From assembly GCF_012972705.2 (NCBI RefSeq), contig NZ_JABCSC020000006.1:88097-152096 (forward strand): a stretch of DNA of 64,000 nt, given 5' to 3'. Made by a program: the position numbers and the translations under genes. This DNA comes from Uliginosibacterium aquaticum (GTDB lineage: Bacteria > Pseudomonadota > Gammaproteobacteria > Burkholderiales > Rhodocyclaceae). Each line of letters opens with the position of its first letter. The first letter of the stretch is position 1. The notes below the pieces were generated by a model. The model worked only from the letters and a program-made list of their open reading frames with translations, had not been told where the DNA came from and did not search any database. Below, piece after piece: positions 43,303 to 51,827 of the stretch.

Positions 43303-43359
43303 GTAGGGCGGACTTCAGTCCGCCACCACGTCCCGCGTGCGGCTGAAGCCGCACCTACG
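43303..43359. repeat. REP-like extragenic palindrome, copy 2
   Basis: It begins GTAGG and ends CCTACG. It contains two hairpins: GGCGGA-CTTCAG-TCCGCC and GCGGC-TGAA-GCCGC. It shares plan and termini with 16854-16901. The pair of hairpins inside a closing stem looks like a REPIN-type doublet. It follows the htpX stop. Confidence 0.65.
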
Positions 43360-43365
43360 AAATCC

Positions 43366-43390
43366 AAAGCCCGGCCTCGCGCCGGGCTTT
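43366..43390. terminator. Bidirectional terminator between htpX and the helicase gene
   Basis: AAAGCCCGGC, loop CTCGC, GCCGGGCTTT: ten perfect pairs with A-rich and T-rich flanks, so it can act from both sides of the convergent pair. Confidence 0.85.
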
Positions 43391-43392
43391 AT

Positions 43393-46300
43393 TCATTCGG
43401 GCAAGGGCGCGAAGAGTTCGGCGATGTCGGCTTCGCTGAACTTCACTTCGCCTTCCGCGTCGCCGCTCAGCACCGCGGCGGCCAGCGCGGATTTCTTCTC
43501 CTGTAGGGCCACGATGCGCTCTTCAATGCTGCCGGCGGCGATTAGCTTGTAGACGAAGACGGACTTGGTCTGGCCGATGCGATGCGCCCGGTCCGTGGCC
43601 TGATCCTCGGCCGCCGGATTCCACCAGGGATCGAAGTGGATCACGGTATCCGCCGCCGTGAGGTTGAGCCCCACGCCGCCGGCCTTCAGGCTGATCAGGA
43701 ACAGCGGCAGCTGCCCGCTCTGGAAGGCTTCAACCGCCTCCTGGCGCTTGCGGGTCTGGCCGGTGAGCTTCACATAGCCGATGGCCGCCTGCTTCAGCTC
43801 GGCTTCGATCAGGCTGAGCATGCTGGTGAACTGCGAGAAGAGCAGCACACGGCGGCCTTCCTCGATCAGCTCGGGCAGCATCTCCATCAAGAGATCGAGC
43901 TTGGCGCGCTCCTTCACTTTTGTAGCGCTGGGCATGTCCAGCAGACGCGCATCGCAGCACACCTGGCGCAGCTTGAGCAGCGCGTCGAGAATCACGATCT
44001 GGCTGCGCTTGAAGCCCTTGTCGGCGACCACCGCGCGCACCTTCTCGTCCATCGCCGCGCGCACGGTCTCGTAGAGATCGCGCTGGCTGCCGGCCAGTTC
44101 CACCGTGCGCAGCACGATGTTTTTCGGCGGCAGTTCGCTGGCCACGTCTTCCTTGCGGCGCCTCAGGATGAAGGGCTTCACGCGGCGTGAGAGCAGCTCG
44201 CGGCGCAGGCTGTCTCCATTCTTTTCAATCGGCGTGCGCCAGCGGCGGGTGAAATCGCGGTTGTCGCCGAGAAAACCCGGCAGCAGGAAATCGAACTGGC
44301 TCCACAGCTCGCCGAGGTGGTTCTCCATCGGCGTGCCGGTGAGGCACAGGCGGTGCCGCGCATCGAGCTCGCGCACCACGGCAGCGGCCTTGCTGGCGGC
44401 ATTCTTTACCGTCTGCGCTTCGTCGAGGATCAGCATGTGCCAGGGCTGGGCCTGCAAGTGCTCAGCATCGCGCCAAACCAGCGGATAGGTGGTCAGCACC
44501 ACATCATGCTGGCCAATCGCCGAAAAATCGCGCTGCGGGCCGTGCAGGGCCAGCACCCGCAAGGCCGGGGCGATGTGCGCAGCTTCGCGCTGCCAGTTGA
44601 AGACCAGCGAGGTCGGCAGCACCACCAGCGCCGGGCGGTCGAGGCGACCGGCCTGCTTTTCGGTGAGCAGATGGGCGAGGGTCTGGGCGGTCTTGCCGAG
44701 GCCCATGTCATCGGCAAGGATGCCGGCCAGATCGAGCGCACGCAGCTGCTGCAGCCAGGCCAGACCTTCGAGCTGATAGGGGCGCAGGCTCACGCCCAGC
44801 CCGGCCGGGGCGGCCAGCGCCGGCGGGCGGGCCAGCTCGTGCAGGCGCTGGCGGGCGGCCTGCAGGGCCCGCAGGCCATCCTGCGAACGGGGTGGCGGAA
44901 TCTCGCTGAGCCGGGCGGCGTCCAGCGGCGAGAGGCGCAGGCGGGCGCTGCCGTCGAAGAGATCGAGGAAGGCGCGCAGCACCGGGCGGACGCGCGCCAC
45001 CGGCAGGCTCACGCGCTGACCTTCGTCGAGCGTGAGTTGCAGGCGGGCGTCGTCGGCCAGCTTGTCCAGCCCGCCGGCACGGCTCACCGCCGGATGCTCC
45101 AGCAGCCCAGCCAACAGCGGCGCAAGCTCGACGCGCCGTCCTTCCAGCTCGAAGCCCAGGCTCACCTCCAGCCAGCCGTTTTCGCCGGGCTCGATGTCGC
45201 TGAAGAAATCATCGATTTCAACGATGTGATGGCGGAAGTCCTCCGTCAGCTCTAGCGTCCAGCCGGCCGTGTGCAGGGCCGGGGCGAGCTTGCCGACCCA
45301 GTACTGCCAGTCTTCTGCCGCTGCGAGGCTGAAGAGATTCTTCTCGGTGGGAACCGACCAATACTGGAACAGGCCGCGCGGGATTTCTTCAAAGCCGAGA
45401 CGGGTGAGCACTTCCAGCGCGCGCTGCTCGGCGGCAGTGTCGCGCACGAGGCGCACGGTTTCACTGCCTTGCACGCGGAATTCGCGCGTGTCATCCAGCG
45501 CCACCTCGATGCCAGCGTAGTCGAAGCTAGGCTGGGCGAAATCCAGCCAGTCACGGAACAGCGGTGGGTGCTGACGCCAGCGTCTGCTGGTGTCCACCGT
45601 GCGGCTGTAGAGGCGCAGACGTGGCCGTGGTGCCACCCGCACTTCGCGTAACTCGGTGGCGCGGCCTTGAGGGAGCGGCAGTTCCGGCGCGAACTCGGCC
45701 AGCTCGCGCGCGACGACGGCGGCATCCACCGGGCGCAGGGGCGGTGCGCCGAGCAGGCGGCTGGCTTGGCGCGGCGGCAGGCCCAGTTCCAGCGGGCCTG
45801 CACAGCGCCCCTTTTCATCCAGATACCAGGGTGGTTCGGTTGGCAGCAGGCGCAGGCCAGCAAGCCCTTCGATGGCAGGATGCAGGCAGCCGTCTTCACG
45901 CATCTGCCAGCCCAGCCGTGCGCTGCGTGCCGGGCCCGGCTGCAGGACGCCGTGCTGCAGGCTGCTGAAATGGCAGCGACCCGTAGCCAGCAGGCGCGGC
46001 AGCAATTCTTCGACCTTGCAGCCATCAAGGCGCAGGCGCAGGTAATAGCCATCACGATCGCGCGTCAGCCACAGCGCCCGCAGGATGGCGATGTCATTGT
46101 CGTCAACGAAAGCCGGCGGCTGGATCAGGGCGCGCTCGATATTGCTCCACTCGGCCGGGCGCTCCGGAAAGCCGCCATCCAGCGCCGGGCGGATCTTGTA
46201 CAGGCGCACGGAGAGCAGGCGTTCGTCCGGCGAAGCTTCAAGCAGGTAGAAGAGTTGCTCGCGGCTGCGCGTGGCCTCGCGCTTGGCCGGCGCCTCCACT

Positions 46301-46653
46301 TCCTCGCGGAAGTCGCGCAACCAAGCCAGCACGGCCGGGTCCGGCAGAGCCTTCTTCTCGCCACGCTGCTCGATGGCGGCCAGCAGAGCGGCGGCGCAAT
46401 GCTTGCAGGCGCTGCCCACCGGGCAGGTGCAGGACGCATTGATCTGCATGCCGCGCTTGGCCGGATGGAACACGACGCGCACGGTGTAGGGCCGCCGCTC
46501 GGTGCCCTGCACCAGCGCACTGACCTCGAAGTCGCTGACATGCAGCTGGCTGACCGCTGGCAGATAAGCCTCACCCTTGGCCATCCCGGCCGGGCCGAGG
46601 GCGCGCAGGATGTCATCGCGGGTGAAGTGGCGGGCAGGAGCGCTAGCGTGCAT
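43393..46653 (-). CDS. SNF2-family DNA helicase/translocase with SWIM zinc finger
   Basis: A 1086-residue protein. A SWIM-type zinc motif lies near residue 75 (CTCPVGSACKHC). The SNF2 ATPase fills the C-terminal half: DDMGLGKTAQTL (Walker A, near 647), LILDEAQ (Walker B) and LCLTGTPMEN, then the helicase-C part with LLFSQFTSM, LISLKAGGVGLNLTAADTV and DRAHRIGQTKSVFVYKLIA. Bacterial SWIM-SNF2 proteins are probably DNA-remodelling or repair factors like RapA relatives. The start lies 32 bp from a MITE-like element. Confidence 0.92.
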   Translation of the reverse strand: MHASAPARHFTRDDILRALGPAGMAKGEAYLPAVSQLHVSDFEVSALVQGTERRPYTVRVVFHPAKRGMQINASCTCPVGSACKHCAAALLAAIEQRGEKKALPDPAVLAWLRDFREEVEAPAKREATRSREQLFYLLEASPDERLLSVRLYKIRPALDGGFPERPAEWSNIERALIQPPAFVDDNDIAILRALWLTRDRDGYYLRLRLDGCKVEELLPRLLATGRCHFSSLQHGVLQPGPARSARLGWQMREDGCLHPAIEGLAGLRLLPTEPPWYLDEKGRCAGPLELGLPPRQASRLLGAPPLRPVDAAVVARELAEFAPELPLPQGRATELREVRVAPRPRLRLYSRTVDTSRRWRQHPPLFRDWLDFAQPSFDYAGIEVALDDTREFRVQGSETVRLVRDTAAEQRALEVLTRLGFEEIPRGLFQYWSVPTEKNLFSLAAAEDWQYWVGKLAPALHTAGWTLELTEDFRHHIVEIDDFFSDIEPGENGWLEVSLGFELEGRRVELAPLLAGLLEHPAVSRAGGLDKLADDARLQLTLDEGQRVSLPVARVRPVLRAFLDLFDGSARLRLSPLDAARLSEIPPPRSQDGLRALQAARQRLHELARPPALAAPAGLGVSLRPYQLEGLAWLQQLRALDLAGILADDMGLGKTAQTLAHLLTEKQAGRLDRPALVVLPTSLVFNWQREAAHIAPALRVLALHGPQRDFSAIGQHDVVLTTYPLVWRDAEHLQAQPWHMLILDEAQTVKNAASKAAAVVRELDARHRLCLTGTPMENHLGELWSQFDFLLPGFLGDNRDFTRRWRTPIEKNGDSLRRELLSRRVKPFILRRRKEDVASELPPKNIVLRTVELAGSQRDLYETVRAAMDEKVRAVVADKGFKRSQIVILDALLKLRQVCCDARLLDMPSATKVKERAKLDLLMEMLPELIEEGRRVLLFSQFTSMLSLIEAELKQAAIGYVKLTGQTRKRQEAVEAFQSGQLPLFLISLKAGGVGLNLTAADTVIHFDPWWNPAAEDQATDRAHRIGQTKSVFVYKLIAAGSIEERIVALQEKKSALAAAVLSGDAEGEVKFSEADIAELFAPLPE

Positions 46654-46684
46654 GAAGCAGAATTCGCGGGCAAAGGAGCCAGTT

Positions 46685-46955
46685 TAGGGCCTGTTCACAA
46701 TTACCGCGCCAGTCACGCTCATGTGTTGCGGGATGCAGCGCAAGGCGGGGCGACGAAACAAGGGTGGCCCCCTCGTGAGGAGCACCAACGTGGCGATGCG
46801 CCCGCATCACATGAGCCCTGTGGGTTGGCCGGTTCAGCCGCGCCCACTGCGTTGCACTCGTTGCCAAGGGGACCACCCTTGGCTGCCTCGTGCGCCTTGT
46901 TGGCACGCCTGAACCGGCCAACGTGATCTGGCGGGGTAAATGTGAACAGGCCCTA
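46685..46955. mobile_element. MITE-like non-coding element with 28-bp terminal inverted repeats and TA ends
   Basis: The ends TAGGGCCTGTTCACA (left) and TGTGAACAGGCCCTA (right) are perfect inverted repeats for 15 bp and match at 26 of 28 positions when extended. Flanking TA dinucleotides fit the TA target duplication of IS630/mariner-type elements. The 271-bp body has no convincing gene, but holds nested inverted repeats: TTGGCCGGTTCAG pairs with CTGAACCGGCCAA, and AAGGGTGGCCCCCT nearly pairs with AGGGGACCACCCTT. It is probably mobilised by a transposase elsewhere. Confidence 0.75.
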
Positions 46956-47768
46956 GCCCGGACAGCCGATGATCCAGCCTTCAAGCGGATCGACGTCGGC
47001 CGGCAGCCCGAAGCCGGCTTCACGCAACTGCCAGGCCCGCGCCGCCTGCAGCAGGGCCAGCACAGCGTCGAGGCTGTCGCCGCTGGCGTCATCAAGCAGC
47101 TGCCCGGTGAGCGCCGGACTCAGCTTCAGCGTCAGCTCGGCTGCGCCTGTGTTCAGGCACATGATGATTTTCTCCCGTTCCGCGCGGCGCTCGGGCGTCT
47201 GTCTGGCGCGCTCGTCGCTCTTGTAGGAGGCCTGGGTGAAGCGGCGCGCCAGCAGGGCCGGATAGGCTTCCAGCGCGAGGCGCTGCGGGTCGCCGGCGTG
47301 CAGGCCGGGAAGACTCAGGCCGGCGGCGAGCAGGCGTGGCGCGCCCTCGAAGAACATCAGGCCGACCGGCGGATTGACCAGCTTCATCGGGCTGTGCGAG
47401 CGCGCCGGTCCGTCACAGGCGCGGTGCAGGTAGCGGCTGCCCATCGGCCGACGCTCGCGCACGCCATCGAGCGCAGCCTTGAAGGCCGGCTTGCTGAGCG
47501 TGTGAATGTGCCGGATCAGCCCGGCCCAGTTCTGTGGCCAATCAAGTTGCACGACGAGCGCGCGCGGCAGGCCAAAGGGAAAATCGAAACCGCCAACCCA
47601 GGGGCCGGGGCGCTGCAGCACCGCTTCGAAGCGGGCCCAGTCCGCACAGCGCTCCATGTCCGCCACCGCCAGGGTATTTCCGCGCAGCCATCCGCTGGCT
47701 ACGGTGATCGGCTTGCGCCGGCTGGGAGCGGAGGTGAAGTCCACGCCCAGCAGCAAGGGCGCGTTCAT
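46953..47768 (-). CDS. DUF429 family protein
   Basis: A 271-residue soluble protein. LLLGVDFTSAPSRRKPI is the DUF429 opening, an RNase H-like fold start with an acidic residue. Other segments are GGFDFPFGLPR, FEGAPRLL, LEAYPALLAR and DSLDAVLALLQAARA. Function is unknown. Its ATG overlaps the stop of the upstream acyltransferase gene (ATGA). Its TAG stop (46955-46953) falls on the outer end of the MITE-like element, so the natural C-terminus may have been changed by the insertion. Confidence 0.82.
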   Translation of the reverse strand: MNAPLLLGVDFTSAPSRRKPITVASGWLRGNTLAVADMERCADWARFEAVLQRPGPWVGGFDFPFGLPRALVVQLDWPQNWAGLIRHIHTLSKPAFKAALDGVRERRPMGSRYLHRACDGPARSHSPMKLVNPPVGLMFFEGAPRLLAAGLSLPGLHAGDPQRLALEAYPALLARRFTQASYKSDERARQTPERRAEREKIIMCLNTGAAELTLKLSPALTGQLLDDASGDSLDAVLALLQAARAWQLREAGFGLPADVDPLEGWIIGCPG

Positions 47769-49657
47769 CTCCACTCGCCGCGCAGCTGGGCGATGCGCGC
47801 GCGCAGCTCGACCGGCTTGAGCCCTTCCGGCGCTAGTGCTTCGCCGACGACCAACTCCACCCGGTTGCGCAGGCCGCGCGGGAAGAGCTTGCTCATGGCA
47901 CTGCCGTAGGCGCGCGAGAAATAGCCGCCCCACAGGCCGCGCAGGGCCATTGGAACGACCGGCACCGGGTTGCGGCGCAGGATCTTGTTGAGGCCGCCCT
48001 TGAAGGGGCCGATTTCGCCGTCGCGGGTGATCGTGCCTTCGGGGAAGATGAAGATCAGCTCGCCGGCGTCCAGCGCGCGGGCAATTTCTTCATAGGCGCG
48101 CTGCACCGATTCGCGGTCCTCCTGCGCGCTGGCCACCGGAATGCAGCGGCTGGCGCGGAACAGCCAGCGCACCAAGGGCGTGCGGTTGATCTGGTGATCG
48201 ATCACGAAGCGCGGCTGGCGCGGCAGCACGCCCATCAGGATTACCGCATCGGCGAAGCTCACGTGGTTGCACACCGCGAGCGCCGGGCCGCTGGCCGGCA
48301 CATTGGCGAGGCCGCTGGGGGCTACGCGGTAGATGCTGTGGGTCAGCGACCACGCGATGCAGCGCAGATAGAACTCGGGCACGGCGCGGTAGATCAAGCC
48401 GGCCACCAGCAGATTCAGCAGCGCGCATACCAGAAACAATTGCGGGATCGTGAGCCCGGCGGCAAGCAGCCCGGCCGTGATGCCGGCCGAGGCCACCATG
48501 AAAGCGGCATTCAGGATGTTGTTGGCGGCGATGATGCGCGAGCGTTCGGCCACATTCGAGCGGCTCTGCATCAGCGCATACAGCGGTACGGTAAAAAAGC
48601 CGCCACCGATGCCGATCATCACCATGTCGAGGAGGATGCGCCAGCTGGCTGGCTTGGCCAGGAAGCCCGCCAGAGTGACCGGTGCAGGCGTACCGGTGGG
48701 GCTGGCCAGCCACAGGTCGAAGGCAAACAGGCTGATGCACAGCGTGCCGAGCGGCACCAGGCCCAGCTCCACATGCTTGCCCGACAGGCGCTCGCACAGG
48801 AAGGAGCCCGTCGCGATGCCGACGATGAAGGTACCCAGCAAGGTGGTAACCATCAGCTCATCGCCGCCCAGCACACCCTGCACATAAGGGGCGAACTCGG
48901 TCAGCAGTAGGGCGCCGAAGAACCAGAACCACGAGATGCCCAGTAGCGCCATGAACACCGTCTTGTTGCGCGCGGCGAGCTTCAGGTTGCGCCAGGTTTC
49001 GGCGATGAAGTTGTGGCTCACCTTGAGCTCTGGCGCGGGTGAAGGCGCCGGCGGAATGCGCCGGCTGGCGGCATAGCCCAGTCCCGCCACGATCACCGTG
49101 AGCACGCCGCAGAGGTCCGCTCCGATCTGCGGAATGGCCATCAGCAGGCCGGAGAGCACGCTGCCGGCAAGGATCGCCACGAAGGTGCCGCTCTCCACCC
49201 AGGCATTGCCGGCGACCAGTTCGTCCGGATGCAGGTGCTGCGGCAGGATCGAATACTTGAGCGGGCCGAAGAAGGTGGAGTGCAAGCCCATCATGAACAG
49301 GGCGAAGAGCAGTAGCTCCACATGGCGGGTGAAGAAACCCACGCTGGCGACCACTGCGATACCGATCTCCACCGCCTTGATGATGCGGATCAGGCGGCTC
49401 TTGTCGTACTTGTCCGCCAGCTGGCCAGCTAGCGCCGAAAACAGGAAGAAGGGCAGCACGAATAGCCCCGCCGCCAGTTGCACCGCCAGCGCCGGCGCCA
49501 GTCCGAGCACCTGGCCGGCCTGGAAGGTGATCAGCAGCAGCAGCGTGTTCTTGAACACGTTGTCATTGAACGCGCCACAGAACTGCGTGAGGAACAGCGG
49601 GCCGAATCGACGGGCGCCGAGAAGCTGCAGGGTGGAGCGGGAAGGTTCGATGGACAT
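47765..49657 (-). CDS. LplT-like MFS flippase fused to a PlsC-type acyltransferase
   Basis: A 630-residue membrane protein. Residues about 1-430 are a 12-helix MFS unit starting FGPLFLTQFCGAFNDNVFKN, the LplT lysophospholipid-transporter signature. Residues about 440-630 are a glycerolipid acyltransferase with NHVSFAD (H-x4-D, near 461), FPEGTITRDG (block III) and VVPMALRG. In E. coli the flippase and the Aas acyltransferase are separate. This fusion lacks the AMP-ligase third domain of longer fusions. It probably takes up and re-acylates lysophospholipids. It is coupled to DUF429. Confidence 0.92.
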   Translation of the reverse strand: MSIEPSRSTLQLLGARRFGPLFLTQFCGAFNDNVFKNTLLLLITFQAGQVLGLAPALAVQLAAGLFVLPFFLFSALAGQLADKYDKSRLIRIIKAVEIGIAVVASVGFFTRHVELLLFALFMMGLHSTFFGPLKYSILPQHLHPDELVAGNAWVESGTFVAILAGSVLSGLLMAIPQIGADLCGVLTVIVAGLGYAASRRIPPAPSPAPELKVSHNFIAETWRNLKLAARNKTVFMALLGISWFWFFGALLLTEFAPYVQGVLGGDELMVTTLLGTFIVGIATGSFLCERLSGKHVELGLVPLGTLCISLFAFDLWLASPTGTPAPVTLAGFLAKPASWRILLDMVMIGIGGGFFTVPLYALMQSRSNVAERSRIIAANNILNAAFMVASAGITAGLLAAGLTIPQLFLVCALLNLLVAGLIYRAVPEFYLRCIAWSLTHSIYRVAPSGLANVPASGPALAVCNHVSFADAVILMGVLPRQPRFVIDHQINRTPLVRWLFRASRCIPVASAQEDRESVQRAYEEIARALDAGELIFIFPEGTITRDGEIGPFKGGLNKILRRNPVPVVPMALRGLWGGYFSRAYGSAMSKLFPRGLRNRVELVVGEALAPEGLKPVELRARIAQLRGEWR

Positions 49658-49757
49658 GCGCAGGGAGCCGGTCAGGATGCCGGGCGAGGATAACGCAGGC
49701 CAGGGCTTGCGGCGAGCCTCGCAGCTGGCAGCAGCGCAGTGCCACTGGTCGAGTTTT

Positions 49758-49773
49758 CGTGAATTAAGTCACG
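49758..49773. promoter_or_regulatory. CRP-like site upstream of the cellulase gene
   Basis: CGTGA-ATTAAG-TCACG has perfect 5-bp arms and the GTGA-N6-TCAC core of CRP/FNR-family sites (TGTGA-N6-TCACA). It lies 53-68 bp upstream of the start codon. Carbon-source control of a cellulase is expected, but the binding protein is not in the window. Confidence 0.5.
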
Positions 49774-49825
49774 GATTCTGCTTAGGATTCCACGCACATA
49801 ACAAGCAGTTTCGGGGAGTGAAGCA

Positions 49826-51046
49826 ATGCGTCAGGTCTTTCTGGTCGGAGCGGTGGCCGCTGTCATGCTGGCCGCGTGTGGCGGTGGCGGTGGAAGTGCG
49901 GGTAGCAGTGGAGGCGCCTCCGCGTCGTCGGTTTCGGTGCAGGTAAGCAGCGCTGCAACCAGTCAGGGCGCCAGTTCAGCCCGCAGCAGCGCGGTGGCCG
50001 TGTCCAGTTCAGTGGCCGGCAGCATCGCCAGCAGCTCATCGGCGGCCACCAGCAGCAAGGCTTCGAGCGCCGCAACGAGCAGTAGTGTTGCCAGCAGTGT
50101 CGCATCAAGCAAGGCTGCCAGCAGCATTGCCAGTTCCAGCACGGCGAGCAGTGCCAGCGGAGGTTTGGGCCTCAGCAATGGCTTCAGCGCCTTCTACTCG
50201 GACCCGAATTCGCAGGTGCGCAACTGGGTAGCTGCCAATCCCGCTGACTCACGCACCGCCACCATCAACAGTGCGATCGCCCAGCAGGCCTTCGGCAAGT
50301 GGTTCGGCGAATGGAGCGGCGATATCGCCACTGCCGTGAGTGGCTATGCCGGCGCAGCGCAGAGCGCCGGCAAGATCCCGCTGCTGATCGCCTACAACAT
50401 TCCCAGCCGTGATTGCGGCTCTTACAGCGCAGGCGGCTCCAGCGGTGGTGACGCCTACAAGACCTGGATCAGCGCATTTGCTGGGGGCATCGGCAGCAAG
50501 CCGGCGATCGTGATCCTTGAGCCGGACGCGCTGATGCAGCTCGACTGCCTGCCCTCGGATGCCGACCGCACGGCGCGCTTGGCCCTGCTCAATTACGCCG
50601 TCGACCAGTTTGCCGCCAAGGCTCCGAATGCCTGGGTCTATATCGATGCAGGCCATTCGAACTGGAAGAGTGCGGCGGATACCGCTACCCGCCTGATCAA
50701 TGCCGGTGTGGCGCGGGTGCGTGGTTTTGCCCTGAACGTGTCCAACTACCGGGCCGATACCGAACTGCAGACCCACGGCGCGGCCGTGATCGCGCAGCTA
50801 CAGCTCCAGGGCAGTGCTGCCAAGCCTTATGTGATCGACTCTTCGCGCAACGGCAATGGCCCGAACGGCAGCGAATGGTGCGACCCGGCCGGCCGCAAGG
50901 TCGGTGCCACCAGTAAGGTGCTGAGCCTCGGTAGCGGCATGGAGATGGCGCTGTGGCTTAAGGCCCCGGGCGAAGCCGATGGCTGCGCGGCCGGCGCTGG
51001 TCAGTTCTCACCGGATCTGGCCTACCGACTCGCCACCGGTGGCTGA
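49826..51046 (+). CDS. GH6 cellulase (cellobiohydrolase/endoglucanase) lipoprotein
   Basis: A 406-residue lipoprotein; lipobox LAAC (C18). Residues about 19-112 are a very long Ser/Ala linker. The GH6 domain fills the rest: NIPSRDCGSY (from N191), VILEPDALMQLDC (E232-P-D234, the acid Asp region), VYIDAGHSNW and SEWCDPAGRKVG, which together supply the four conserved GH6 aspartates. It lacks a carbohydrate-binding module. It cleaves beta-1,4-glucan with inversion; endo or exo mode is open. The start has GGGGAG. GH6 is uncommon in betaproteobacteria. Confidence 0.93.
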   Translation: MRQVFLVGAVAAVMLAACGGGGGSAGSSGGASASSVSVQVSSAATSQGASSARSSAVAVSSSVAGSIASSSSAATSSKASSAATSSSVASSVASSKAASSIASSSTASSASGGLGLSNGFSAFYSDPNSQVRNWVAANPADSRTATINSAIAQQAFGKWFGEWSGDIATAVSGYAGAAQSAGKIPLLIAYNIPSRDCGSYSAGGSSGGDAYKTWISAFAGGIGSKPAIVILEPDALMQLDCLPSDADRTARLALLNYAVDQFAAKAPNAWVYIDAGHSNWKSAADTATRLINAGVARVRGFALNVSNYRADTELQTHGAAVIAQLQLQGSAAKPYVIDSSRNGNGPNGSEWCDPAGRKVGATSKVLSLGSGMEMALWLKAPGEADGCAAGAGQFSPDLAYRLATGG

Positions 51047-51054
51047 AACCCTCC

Positions 51055-51079
51055 AGCCCGGCAGTCGCCGGGCTTTTTT
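51055..51079 (+). terminator. Intrinsic terminator after the cellulase gene
   Basis: AGCCCGGC, loop AGTC, GCCGGGCT with six T. It begins 9 bp after the stop. Confidence 0.88.
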
Positions 51080-51099
51080 ACGCCTGAAAGATGCTTCCC

Positions 51100-51423
51100 A
51101 TGAAACGCCTCTTGCTCCTGATCGCCTTGCTGCTGGCTGCCTGCAGCGAGCCCCTGCCCGCCGACAAGGAAATCTACGCCGGTGACTGGGAAGGGCCGGG
51201 CATGCAGCTGTCGATCAGCAGTGACGGCCGTTTGTACTACCAGCGCGTGCAGGGCAGCAGCTCACGCACGCTGGAATTGCCGATCCAGCGCTTTGAGGGC
51301 GATAACATCGTCGCCGGCCTTGGCCCGGCTGCTGCCACTTTCGTCGTCAGTCAGCGCCCACACCCGGAGCAGGGGGAATGGGTGATGGAGGTGGATGGGG
51401 TGCGTCTGGTGCGCCAGGAGTAA
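51100..51423 (+). CDS. Small lipoprotein, 107 aa
   Basis: Signal peptide MKRLLLLIALLLAAC ends in lipobox LAAC (C15). The mature part is an antiparallel-strand domain (YAGDWEGPGMQLSISSDGRL, then VQGSSSRTLELPIQRFEGD), similar in layout to small beta-barrel lipid- or cell-wall-binding proteins. No family is recognised. It lies just after the cellulase terminator, so it has its own promoter or depends on read-through. The start at 51100 gives a standard lipoprotein signal; an ATG at 51091 adds three residues. Confidence 0.75.
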   Translation: MKRLLLLIALLLAACSEPLPADKEIYAGDWEGPGMQLSISSDGRLYYQRVQGSSSRTLELPIQRFEGDNIVAGLGPAAATFVVSQRPHPEQGEWVMEVDGVRLVRQE

Positions 51424-51492
51424 GCGCACCGGGCGGCGCAAAACCAGCGCAAGCGGCCCTGCAGCAAGCCCACAAGCGCTTTTCTGCATTTC

Positions 51493-51535
51493 ACTACATC
51501 TAGTCGGGTTATTGGTATCTGCTACTAGGTATAGT
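51493..51535 (+). promoter_or_regulatory. Tandem NrdR-box-like sites upstream of nrdAB
   Basis: ACTACATCTAGT (51493-51504) and ACTAGGTATAGT (51524-51535) both have the ACTA-N4-TAGT core of NrdR boxes. Their centres are 31 bp apart, the spacing of paired NrdR boxes on one DNA face. The second overlaps a possible -10 TATAGT (51530-51535). NrdR is the ATP/dATP-sensing repressor of ribonucleotide reductase genes. Confidence 0.7.
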
Positions 51536-51581
51536 TGTCATCAGCTTGACTCCAACTAAATACAGCCCCTACACTCCGTCC

Positions 51582-51714
51582 CGACGGTGTCGGGAAGCCA
51601 GCTCGCTGGCGCTGCCCCCGCAACTGTGACCGGCGAGTGTCGGCATGCCACTGGGATGATCCGGGAAGGCTGCCGACAGGCTTTGACCCGGCAGCCAGGA
51701 GACCGGCCGTCACA
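51582..51714 (+). ncRNA. Cobalamin riboswitch in the nrdAB leader
   Basis: Conserved cobalamin-riboswitch pieces occur in order: GGGAAGCC, GCTGCCCCCGCAACTGTGA, TGCCACTGGGATG with CCGGGAAGGC, and the B12 box GCAGCCAGGAGACCGGCC (51691-51708). It ends 113 nt before the nrdA start. In the B12-bound form it should lower expression of the B12-independent class I reductase, which makes sense if a B12-dependent class II enzyme (NrdJ) is encoded elsewhere. Confidence 0.92.
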
Positions 51715-51827
51715 CAGATAAAACATCAACTGGAGCGGGGTGTCTCCGGGGCCGATGCGACGCTGCCTGCAGGCCTGCGTTCACCGCCCCCAGCATGCCG
51801 TTCCCCATCAAGAGAGAGAGAGCCGGT

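Noticed and set aside
46643..47095. Open frames crossing the MITE-like element
   Set aside because: They span the inverted-repeat DNA and run into unrelated genes on both sides; no family, no ribosome site.
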